Positions 57,082 to 64,000 of a stretch of 64,000 bases of DNA are shown one piece after another. The stretch lies in contig NZ_JAKJXE010000001.1 in the NCBI RefSeq assembly GCF_021728295.1, positions 558,001 to 622,000 of the forward strand. The letters run 5' to 3'. A program made the translations under genes and the position numbers. Position 1 is the stretch's first letter; each line of letters opens with the position of its first letter. The notes below the pieces were generated by a model that had not been told where the DNA came from, searched no databases, and saw only the letters and a list, made by a program, of their open reading frames with translations. The stretch is from Pseudomonas petrae (GTDB lineage: Bacteria > Pseudomonadota > Gammaproteobacteria > Pseudomonadales > Pseudomonadaceae).

Positions 57082-58116
57082 ATGTCCACTTCTCTGTTCA
57101 GCCTGGCCTTTGGCGTTGGCACACAAAACCGTCAAGGCACTTGGCTGGAAGTTTTCTACGCCCTGCCGCTGCTCAACCCGTCGGCTGAAATCGTCGCCGC
57201 CGTCGCGCCTATCCTGGGCTACACCGGTGGCAATCAGGCCATCGCATTTAATACCGATCTTTCCTCGCGTCTGGCCAATGCCCTCAAAGGCATCGACGAC
57301 ACTCAGGCCGCGCTGCTGACCCGACTGGCCGAAAGCCACAAGCCGCTGGTGGCCACGCTGCTGGCTGAAGACGCCGCGCTGACGTCCACCCCCGAGGCTT
57401 ACCTCAAGCTGCATTTGCTCTCCCATCGTCTGGTCAAGCCCCACGGTTTGAGCCTGGCCGGTGTGTTCCCGCTGCTGCCGAACGTCGCGTGGACCAGTCA
57501 GGGCGCCATCGACCTGGGCGAACTGGCCGAGCGTCAGCTGGAAGCCCGCCTGAAAGGCCATCTGCTGGAAGTCTTCTCGGTGGACAAATTCCCGAAGATG
57601 ACTGACTACGTGGTGCCGGCCGGTGTGCGCATCGCTGACACCGCGCGCGTGCGTCTGGGTGCCTACATCGGCGAAGGCACCACCGTGATGCACGAAGGTT
57701 TCGTCAACTTCAACGGCGGCACCGAAGGCCCGGGCATGATCGAAGGTCGTGTGTCGGCTGGCGTATTCGTCGGCAAGGGTTCGGACCTGGGCGGCGGTTG
57801 CTCGACCATGGGCACGCTGTCGGGCGGCGGCAATATGGTGATCAAGGTCGGCGAAGGCTGCCTGATCGGCGCGAACGCCGGCATCGGCATTCCGCTGGGC
57901 GATCGCAACACCGTTGAAGCCGGCCTCTACGTCACTGCTGGCACCAAGGTCGCGCTGCTGGATGACAAGAACGAGCTGGTCAAGGTCGTCAAGGCCCGTG
58001 AGCTGGCTGGTCAACCGGACCTGCTGTTCCGTCGCAACTCGCAGACCGGCGCGGTGGAATGCAAATCCCACAAGTCGGCCATCGAGCTGAACGAAGCGCT
58101 GCACGCTCACAACTGA
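57082..58116 (+). CDS. dapD: 2,3,4,5-tetrahydropyridine-2,6-dicarboxylate N-succinyltransferase DapD
   Basis: 344 residues, the long actinobacterial/pseudomonad-type DapD. C-terminal left-handed beta-helix with hexapeptides (VRLGAYIGEGTTVMHEGFVN), GPGMIEGRVSAGVFVGKGSD and GGGCSTMGTLSGGGNMV, and the succinyl-CoA site around NAGIGIPLGDRN. Transfers succinyl to tetrahydrodipicolinate in lysine/DAP synthesis. The next enzyme, DapC, is encoded at 54.4 kb. Confidence 0.96.
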   Translation: MSTSLFSLAFGVGTQNRQGTWLEVFYALPLLNPSAEIVAAVAPILGYTGGNQAIAFNTDLSSRLANALKGIDDTQAALLTRLAESHKPLVATLLAEDAALTSTPEAYLKLHLLSHRLVKPHGLSLAGVFPLLPNVAWTSQGAIDLGELAERQLEARLKGHLLEVFSVDKFPKMTDYVVPAGVRIADTARVRLGAYIGEGTTVMHEGFVNFNGGTEGPGMIEGRVSAGVFVGKGSDLGGGCSTMGTLSGGGNMVIKVGEGCLIGANAGIGIPLGDRNTVEAGLYVTAGTKVALLDDKNELVKVVKARELAGQPDLLFRRNSQTGAVECKSHKSAIELNEALHAHN

Positions 58117-58181
58117 TCGATGCTGCGTGCGGGTTCGGGCTCCCCCGGGGCACCGAACCCGCCTCAACGAGCGTGACTGAC

Positions 58182-59387
58182 ATGCCCCTCATTTCTCCCT
58201 GGCGCGCTGACTTTCCGGCCATCGACGCCCTGCAACGGCAAGGCCAGACCTACCTGGACAGCGCCGCCACCGCACAAAAACCCCAAGCCCTGATCGACGC
58301 CACGGTGCATTACTACGCCAACGGCGCGGCGAATGTGCATCGCGCCCAGCACCTGCCGGGCGCCATGGCGACTCAGGCCTTCGAGGACACGCGGCGCAAG
58401 GCCGGCGAATGGCTGAATGCCGGAGCGTGCGGGCAGATCGTTTTCACCCACGGCGCCACGTCCGCGTTCAACCTGCTCGCTTATGGTCTGGAGCATGAGT
58501 TTCAGGCCGGCGACGAGATTGTCATCAGCGCGCTGGAGCATCACGCCAATCTGTTGCCCTGGCAGCAACTGGCCCTGCGTCGCGACCTCAAGCTGGTGGT
58601 GCTGCCCATCACCGACGCCGGGGTGGTTGATGTGGACGCCGCCGCCGGGCTGATCACTTCACGCACCCGTTTGCTGGCGGTCAGTCAGTTGTCCAACGTG
58701 CTCGGCACCTGGCAACCGGTTCGGCAACTCGTAGCGCTGGCCCAGGCGAAGGGCGCACTGACGGTAATTGATGGCGCCCAAGGCGTCGTCCATGGCCGAC
58801 ACGATGTCCAGGACATCGGCTGCGACTTCTATGTGTTTTCCAGCCACAAGCTGTACGGCCCGGATGGCGTGGGCGTGCTGTTCGGGCGACACGACGCGCT
58901 GGCGCAGTTGCGGCACTGGCAGTTCGGCGGCGAGATGGTCCTGCAGACCGGTTACCAGACGGCGACGTTTCGTCCTGCTCCGCTGGGCTTCGAAGCAGGC
59001 ACGCCGCCCATCAGCGCAGTGATCGGCCTCGGCGCGACCCTGGATTATCTCAACGACCTCAATCAGTCCGCTGTCGCCGAATACGAAGCGCGCCTGCATG
59101 AGCGGCTGCGCGCCGGACTGACGCTGCGCGACGGTGTGCACGTGCTGGGCGATCCCCACGTGGCGCTGGTGAGTTTCGTTGTCGAGGGCGTGCACAACGC
59201 CGATCTTGCACACCTGCTGACTGAGCAAGGCGTTGCCGTTCGCGCCGGTCACCACTGCGCCATCCCGTTGATCAGTGGTTTGGGCCTCTCCGGCGCAATC
59301 CGCGTGTCGCTGGGGTTGTACAACGATTCCGAGGACCTGGAGCGATTTTTCACCGCACTGGATCAGGCATTGGAGTTGTTGCGATGA
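58182..59387 (+). CDS. csdA: Cysteine desulfurase CsdA
   Basis: 401 residues from the ATG at 58182 (MPLISPWRADFPAIDALQRQ). Class II NifS/CsdA-SufS type: PLP Lys in FSSHKLYGPDGVG, catalytic Cys in RAGHHCAIPL. Upstream frame is not coding. Its sulfur is passed to CsdE, encoded next with a 4-bp ATGA overlap. tcdA (csdL) lies on the opposite strand beyond the REP cluster, so the CSD set is csdA-csdE/tcdA. Confidence 0.95.
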   Translation: MPLISPWRADFPAIDALQRQGQTYLDSAATAQKPQALIDATVHYYANGAANVHRAQHLPGAMATQAFEDTRRKAGEWLNAGACGQIVFTHGATSAFNLLAYGLEHEFQAGDEIVISALEHHANLLPWQQLALRRDLKLVVLPITDAGVVDVDAAAGLITSRTRLLAVSQLSNVLGTWQPVRQLVALAQAKGALTVIDGAQGVVHGRHDVQDIGCDFYVFSSHKLYGPDGVGVLFGRHDALAQLRHWQFGGEMVLQTGYQTATFRPAPLGFEAGTPPISAVIGLGATLDYLNDLNQSAVAEYEARLHERLRAGLTLRDGVHVLGDPHVALVSFVVEGVHNADLAHLLTEQGVAVRAGHHCAIPLISGLGLSGAIRVSLGLYNDSEDLERFFTALDQALELLR

Positions 59388-59788
59388 GCCTGCCGACCGA
59401 CGCGCACACGGCACTGGAAACCTTCAACGGGGCATTGAGCTGGGAGCAGCGCGCACGATTGTTGATGCAATGGGGCGACCGCCTGCCACCCATAAGCGAC
59501 GATGAAAAGACCGACGAGCATCTGGTGGACGGCTGCGAGAGCAAGGTGTGGCTGGTGGGCGACGTTATCGACGGGCACTGGCAGTTCCGCGCCGCCAGTG
59601 ACGCGCGCTTGATTCGGGGTCTGGTGGCGTTGCTGCTGGCGCGGGTTAATGGCCTGTCGCTGCAAGCGCTGCAGCAAGTGGATCTGGTTGAGTGGTTCAC
59701 GCAGCTGGGATTGAGTCGTCAGCTGTCGTCATCCCGGAGCAATGGGCTGAATGCGGTGTTGCAGAAGATGCGGCAGATCGCATCGTAG
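59384..59788 (+). CDS. csdE: SufE-family sulfur acceptor CsdE
   Basis: 134 residues. SufE fold with the sulfur-accepting Cys C51 in VDGCESKVWL and the RGLVALLLARVNGLS helix. It accepts persulfide sulfur from CsdA, and in E. coli interacts with CsdL/TcdA. Overlaps csdA by 4 bp. The downstream DNA is a dense REP cluster. Confidence 0.95.
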   Translation: MSLPTDAHTALETFNGALSWEQRARLLMQWGDRLPPISDDEKTDEHLVDGCESKVWLVGDVIDGHWQFRAASDARLIRGLVALLLARVNGLSLQALQQVDLVEWFTQLGLSRQLSSSRSNGLNAVLQKMRQIAS

Positions 59789-59987
59789 GATTTCTCCGTG
59801 GTCCAGACGCCGCGCCGTCACCCACCAAACACAAAACCCGTGGGAGTGACCGGGATGGCGCTCCACCTTGCTCGCCGAAAGCGATGTTTCGGTCGACATC
59901 TTCTTTTCAGATCCAGCGCGTTCGCCAGCAAGCCGGCTCCTACGGATTTTGTGTAGCCCGAAGATTGTGTGCGTTGCCGAGAGCCAA

Positions 59988-60076
59988 TGTAGGAGCGCGC
60001 TTGCCCGCGAACGGGGTGGGTCTGTTGGGATTGATGGCACAGGCAGATCGCATTCGCGGGCAAGCGCGCTCCTACA
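59988..60076. repeat. REP doublet, GCGCGCTTGCCCGCG class, perfect arms
   Basis: 24-bp arms at 59988-60011 and 60053-60076 are perfect reverse complements (core TAGGAGCGCGCTTGCCCGCG), spacer 41 nt, the same class and spacing as the element after gfnR. Confidence 0.93.
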
Positions 60077-60118
60077 GTTGATCGTGGTTCACCGAATATC
60101 CGCGTTGGACGCAAGACC

Positions 60119-60207
60119 TGTGGAAGCGAGCTTGCTCGCGAAGGCGTCGTGTCAGAAACATCGATGGCGACTGACACACCGCAATCGCGGGCAAGCGCGC
60201 TCCTACA
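60119..60207. repeat. Mixed-class REP doublet
   Basis: Left arm 60119-60142 reads TGTGGAAGCGAGCTTGCTCG, a different REP class; right arm 60184-60207 belongs to the GCGGGCAAGCGCGC class. The arms pair only imperfectly, so this doublet looks recombinant or formed by insertion of one class into another. Confidence 0.8.
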
Positions 60208-60251
60208 GGGTTTGCGGCTGAATCGATCTCTGGGTTAGACCCCGATCGAAT

Positions 60252-60343
60252 TGTAGGAGCGCGCTTGCCCGCGAAGAGGCCGGCGCATCCGCTAAATATT
60301 CAGCCGTTGAAATGCAGTCTTCGTGAGGAAGCATGCTCCCACA
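60252..60343. repeat. REP pair with a degenerate partner
   Basis: Left arm 60252-60275 is a full GCGCGCTTGCCCGCG-class REP. The right arm 60320-60343 (TTCGTGAGGAAGCATGCTCC) is a decayed copy of the GAGCAAGCTCGC class, so the pair is again mixed. Confidence 0.75.
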
Positions 60344-60353
60344 TCCTCTGCCG

Positions 60354-61172
60354 TCAGTCCGTTGGCTGTGCTTTGGCCCGCTCCGACGGCCGTCGCACGC
60401 CGGCGACGATTTTGTCCACGGCCTTGGTGGCGGCAACCATCCCGAACGTGGCCGTCACCATCATCACCGCGCCAAAACCACCCGCGCAGTCCAGCTTAAC
60501 GCCATCGCCGACGAAGCTTTTCTGCAGGCAAATGCTGCCGTCCGGCTTGGGGTAACGCAGTTGCTCGGTGGAGAACACGCACGGCACACTGTAATGGCGA
60601 GTGACCGTGCGGGAAAAACCGTAGTCGCGGCGCAGGGTCGAACGCACCTTGGAAGCCAGCGGATCGTTGAACGTGCGGTTGAGGTCGCAGACCTGAATCA
60701 GGGTCGGGTCGATCTGCCCACCCGCGCCACCGGTGGTGATGATCTGGATCTTGCGGCGTTTGCACCAGGCGATCAGCGCGGCCTTGGCGTTGACGCTGTC
60801 GATGCAATCGAGCACGCAGTCGATGTCCGGCGTGATGTATTCGGCCATGGTTTCGCGGGTGACGAAGTCGGCGACGGCATGAACGACGCAATCGGGGTTG
60901 ATCTCCCGCAAACGGTCGGCCATGACGTCGACCTTGGCGCGGCCAACGGTGCTGCTCAGCGCATGCAACTGGCGGTTGCTGTTGCTGACGCACACGTCGT
61001 CCAGATCAAACAGGGAAATCTCGCCCACGCCACAGCGCGCCATGGCTTCCGCCGCCCAGGAACCCACGCCGCCGATGCCGACCACCGCCACATGGGCCGC
61101 GCGCAGGCGTTCCAGGCCCTCAATGCCGTACAGGCGGGCGACGCCAGCGAAACGCGGATCTTCTGTGCTCAT
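60354..61172 (-). CDS. tcdA: tRNA threonylcarbamoyladenosine dehydratase TcdA (CsdL)
   Basis: 272 residues from the ATG at 61172 (MSTEDPRFAGVARLYG). E1-like/MoeB fold: VVGIGGVGSWAAEAM near residue 30, FDLDDVCVSNSNRQLHAL, and VLDCIDSVNAKAAL. It dehydrates t6A37 to the cyclic form ct6A in ANN-decoding tRNAs. Functionally linked to CsdA/CsdE in the CSD system, whose genes face it across the REP cluster. Confidence 0.94.
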   Translation of the reverse strand: MSTEDPRFAGVARLYGIEGLERLRAAHVAVVGIGGVGSWAAEAMARCGVGEISLFDLDDVCVSNSNRQLHALSSTVGRAKVDVMADRLREINPDCVVHAVADFVTRETMAEYITPDIDCVLDCIDSVNAKAALIAWCKRRKIQIITTGGAGGQIDPTLIQVCDLNRTFNDPLASKVRSTLRRDYGFSRTVTRHYSVPCVFSTEQLRYPKPDGSICLQKSFVGDGVKLDCAGGFGAVMMVTATFGMVAATKAVDKIVAGVRRPSERAKAQPTD

Positions 61173-61405
61173 GACCAATACCCCAAAAAACCGGCGCGCA
61201 TTATAGGCCTTGCCAGCGATTCGCAAAGCGCTGAGTTGCGGTCGTTTGGTCTGAAAGTCACCTCTTTCCCGGCAAGCCCGAAGAGAACAGGCAAGTGCCC
61301 TACATACGTGGCCGAACAGAACTTCAACACATGTCGGTTGCCAAAGTTTCGGCCCGCTGTACCCTGTCACTCCTCCCCGTTCCCCTCTTGGAACCTGAAG
61401 CATCT

Positions 61406-63994
61406 ATGTCATCGCGTAAATTTGGACTCAACCTCGTGGTCGTCGTGGCGATCGCCGCGCTGTTTACCGGCTTCTGGGCGCTGATCAACCGCCCCGTCAC
61501 CGCCCCCAACTGGCCTGAGCAGATCTCCGGCTTCTCCTATTCGCCTTTCCGGCTGGGACAGAATCCACAGAAGGATCTCTACCCGTCCGACGAAGAAATG
61601 CGTCAGGACCTGGAGCTGATGAGCAAGCAGACGGACAACATCCGTATCTACTCGGTGGACGGCACGCTCAAGGACATCCCCAAGCTGGCGGAGGAGTTCG
61701 GCCTGCGGGTGACTCTCGGTATCTGGATCAGCCCGGACCTGGAGCGCAACGAGCGCGAAATCACCACGGCGATCGAGCTGGCGAACACGATGCGCAGTGT
61801 GGTTCGCGTGGTGGTCGGCAACGAAGCGCTGTACCGCGAAGAGATCAAACCCAAGGACCTGATGGCCGCCCTCGACCGCGTGCGCGCCGCCGTCAAAGTC
61901 CCGGTGACCACGTCCGAGCAGTGGCATATCTGGGAGAAGTACCCGGAACTGGCCAAGCACGTTGACCTGATCGCCGCGCACATCCTGCCGTACTGGGAAT
62001 ACATCCCGATGGATAAAGCCGGGCAGTACGTGCTCGACCGCGCCCGCGAACTGAAACGCATGTTCCCGAAAAAGCCGCTGCTGCTCTCTGAAGTCGGCTG
62101 GCCGAGCAATGGCCACATGCGCGGCGGTGCGGACGCCACCCAGGCGGATCAGGCGGTTTACCTGCGCACGCTGGTCAACAAGCTCAACCGTCAGGGCTTC
62201 AACTACTTCGTGATCGAGGCCTTCGATCAGCCGTGGAAAGCCAGCGACGAAGGCTCGGTCGGCGCGTATTGGGGCGTGTATAACGCCGCCCGCCAGCAGA
62301 AATTCAATTTCGAAGGCCCGGTCGTGGCGATCCCGCAGTGGCGCGTATTGGCGATCGGCTCGGCGGTATTGGCGATGCTTGCCCTCGCCTTGCTGCTGAT
62401 TGATGGCTCGGCGCTGCGTCAGCGTGGCCGGACATTCCTGACCTTTATCGCCTTCTTGTGCGGCTCGGTTCTGGTCTGGATCGGCTACGACTACAGCCAG
62501 CAATACAGCACCTGGTTCAGTCTGCTCGTCGGATTTTTACTGGCGCTGGGCGCGTTCGGCGTCTTTATCGTGCTGTTGACCGAGGCACACGAACTGGCCG
62601 AAGCGGTGTGGACGCACAAGCGCCGCCGCGAATTCCTGCCCGTTGAAGGGGATTCGGCCTACAGACCGAAAGTCTCGATCCATGTGCCCTGCTACAACGA
62701 GCCGCCGGAGATGGTCAAACAGACCCTCAACGCACTGGCCGCGCTGGATTACCCGGATTTCGAAGTGTTGCTGATCGACAACAACACCAAGGACCCCGCC
62801 GTGTGGGAGCCGGTCAAGGCCCACTGCGAGATGCTCGGCCCGCGCTTCAAGTTTTTCCACGTCGCACCCCTGGCCGGTTTCAAGGGCGGCGCCCTGAACT
62901 ACCTGATCCCGCACACCGCGCCGGACGCCGAAGTGATTGCCGTGATCGACTCGGACTACTGCGTCGACCGCAACTGGCTCAAGCACATGGTCCCGCACTT
63001 CGCCGATCCGAAAATCGCCGTGGTGCAGTCGCCGCAGGACTATCGCGATCAGCACGAAAGTGCGTTCAAGAAACTCTGCTACTCCGAATACAAAGGCTTC
63101 TTCTACATCGGCATGGTCACCCGCAACGACCGCGACGCGATCATTCAGCACGGCACCATGACCATGACCCGTCGCTCGGTGCTTGAGGAGCTTGGCTGGG
63201 CGGACTGGTGCATCTGCGAAGACGCCGAACTGGGCCTGCGCGTGTTCGAAAAAGGCTATTCGGCGGCGTACGCGCACAACAGCTTCGGCAAGGGGCTGAT
63301 GCCCGACACCTTCATCGACTTCAAGAAGCAGCGTTTTCGCTGGGCCTATGGCGCGATTCAGATCATCAAGCGTCACGCCGCCAGCCTGCTGCGTGGCAAG
63401 GACACCGAGCTGACCCGCGGCCAGCGTTATCACTTCCTCGCGGGCTGGCTGCCCTGGGTGGCCGATGGCATGAACATCTTCTTCACGGTCGGCGCATTGC
63501 TCTGGTCATCGGCGATGATCATCGTGCCCAACCGTGTTGATCCGCCGCTGCTGATTTTCGCGATCCCCCCGCTGGCGCTGTTTTTCTTCAAGGTCGGCAA
63601 GATCATCTTCCTGTACCGTCGCGCCGTTGGCGTGAACCTCACGGACGCGTTCTATGCGGCGCTCGCGGGGCTGGCGCTGTCTCACACCATCGCCAAAGCG
63701 GTGCTGTACGGGTTCTTTACCACCAGCATCCCGTTCTTCCGCACCCCGAAAAACGCCGAAAGCCATGGCTTGCTGGTGGCAATTTCCGAGGCCCGCGAAG
63801 AGCTGTTCATCATGCTGATGCTGTGGGGCGCTGCGCTGGGCATCTGTCTGGTGCAGGGTCTGCCGAGCAACGACATGCGCTTCTGGGTAACGATGCTGCT
63901 GGTGCAATCGCTGCCGTATCTGGCGGCACTGATCATGGCGTTTCTGTCTTCACTGCCGAAACCGAAACCAACGGAAGAACCCGCTACCGCCTGA
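61406..63994 (+). CDS. ndvB: GH17-GT2 fusion glycosyltransferase, NdvB-like beta-1,3-glucan synthase
   Basis: 862 residues from the ATG at 61406. TM helix at about 7-26, then a GH17 domain with acid/base E140 (GNEALY) and nucleophile E229 (LLSEVGWPS). Three membrane helices (about 318-385) precede a processive GT2 domain: VSIHVPCYNEPPEMV, the DSDYCVD Asp motif, CEDAELG and QRFRWAYG (the Q-x-x-R-W signature). More membrane helices follow. This architecture matches NdvB (PA1163), which makes cyclic beta-1,3-glucans linked to biofilm antibiotic tolerance and whose GH17 part is a transglucosylase. The symbol is by architecture; the context here does not confirm it. Confidence 0.85.
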   Translation: MSSRKFGLNLVVVVAIAALFTGFWALINRPVTAPNWPEQISGFSYSPFRLGQNPQKDLYPSDEEMRQDLELMSKQTDNIRIYSVDGTLKDIPKLAEEFGLRVTLGIWISPDLERNEREITTAIELANTMRSVVRVVVGNEALYREEIKPKDLMAALDRVRAAVKVPVTTSEQWHIWEKYPELAKHVDLIAAHILPYWEYIPMDKAGQYVLDRARELKRMFPKKPLLLSEVGWPSNGHMRGGADATQADQAVYLRTLVNKLNRQGFNYFVIEAFDQPWKASDEGSVGAYWGVYNAARQQKFNFEGPVVAIPQWRVLAIGSAVLAMLALALLLIDGSALRQRGRTFLTFIAFLCGSVLVWIGYDYSQQYSTWFSLLVGFLLALGAFGVFIVLLTEAHELAEAVWTHKRRREFLPVEGDSAYRPKVSIHVPCYNEPPEMVKQTLNALAALDYPDFEVLLIDNNTKDPAVWEPVKAHCEMLGPRFKFFHVAPLAGFKGGALNYLIPHTAPDAEVIAVIDSDYCVDRNWLKHMVPHFADPKIAVVQSPQDYRDQHESAFKKLCYSEYKGFFYIGMVTRNDRDAIIQHGTMTMTRRSVLEELGWADWCICEDAELGLRVFEKGYSAAYAHNSFGKGLMPDTFIDFKKQRFRWAYGAIQIIKRHAASLLRGKDTELTRGQRYHFLAGWLPWVADGMNIFFTVGALLWSSAMIIVPNRVDPPLLIFAIPPLALFFFKVGKIIFLYRRAVGVNLTDAFYAALAGLALSHTIAKAVLYGFFTTSIPFFRTPKNAESHGLLVAISEAREELFIMLMLWGAALGICLVQGLPSNDMRFWVTMLLVQSLPYLAALIMAFLSSLPKPKPTEEPATA

Positions 63995-64000
63995 AACAAT

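Larger units (their letters stand above)
59789..60353. repeat. Intergenic REP cluster between csdE and tcdA
   Basis: About 565 bp without genes but with several REP sequences of at least three classes: a CCAGCAAGCCGGCTCC arm (59921-59944), the GCGCGCTTGCCCGCG class as a perfect doublet (59988-60076), a mixed doublet (60119-60207) and a third pair (60252-60343). Frames annotated across it would be repeat translations. Confidence 0.9.

Noticed and set aside
59818..60436. Several frames across the REP cluster containing GARLPAN or RASALLQ segments
   Set aside because: These peptides are translations of REP arms, not genes.

Overview
The window is a stretch of core chromosome from a Pseudomonas species of the fluorescens/syringae lineage. 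The species was not resolved. The evidence is the gene order, which follows a well-known Pseudomonas block: erdR-dgkA, recX-recA-pncC, mutS-fdxA-rsmZ-rpoS-nlpD-pcm-surE-truD-ispF, fghA-adhC/gfnR, ispD-ftsB-eno-kdsA-pyrG, tilS-accA-dnaE-rnhB-lpxB-lpxA-fabZ-lpxD-skp-bamA-rseP-dxr-cdsA-uppS-frr-pyrH-tsf-rpsB, map-glnD-dapC, dapD-csdA-csdE-tcdA. A Gac/Rsm small RNA lies between fdxA and rpoS, and Pseudomonas-type REP palindromes are present. Base composition is GC-rich apart from two short GC-poor patches.

Layout. 1-9.4 kb: a mixed set including a pseudouridine-synthase-like protein, YehS, TrmO, the divergent fpr/finR redox pair, dgkA, erdR, an EamA transporter, a GC-poor tRNA acp-transferase, a secreted DUF4146 protein and a LOG protein. 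9.4-14.6 kb: DNA repair (recX, recA with a LexA box, pncC, a 43-residue protein gene, mutS). 14.8-20.9 kb: fdxA, the sRNA rsmZ, rpoS, nlpD, pcm, surE, truD, ispF. 21-24 kb: glutathione-dependent formaldehyde detoxification with its LysR regulator. 24-30.9 kb: isoprenoid, divisome, glycolysis, KDO, CTP and tRNA-lysidine genes. 31-50.4 kb: a long minus-strand run for fatty acid, DNA polymerase III, lipid A, outer-membrane assembly, phospholipid, undecaprenyl-PP and translation genes. 50.7-59.8 kb: plus-strand map, glnD, dapC, a small accessory patch, an ArsC-like protein, dapD, csdA and csdE. 59.8-60.35 kb: a cluster of REP palindromes. 60.35-64 kb: tcdA and a GH17-GT2 beta-glucan synthase-like protein.

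How the genes work together. lpxD, fabZ, lpxA, lpxB, skp, bamA and rseP form one envelope block making lipid A and assembling and monitoring outer-membrane proteins. cdsA, uppS, dxr, ispD and ispF supply phospholipid and isoprenoid carriers. dapC and dapD belong to the lysine/peptidoglycan pathway. csdA, csdE and tcdA form the CSD sulfur and t6A-cyclisation set. RpoS and RsmZ put two global regulators side by side.

I found no clear undescribed multi-gene system. The observations most worth checking are a pseudouridine synthase homologue without the catalytic aspartate, a second palindrome beside the GacA box of rsmZ, a terminator ending at the ispF start codon, an unlisted 43-residue gene, two GC-poor insertions (one with a superinfection-immunity/SHOCT protein), and a REP array with mixed repeat classes.
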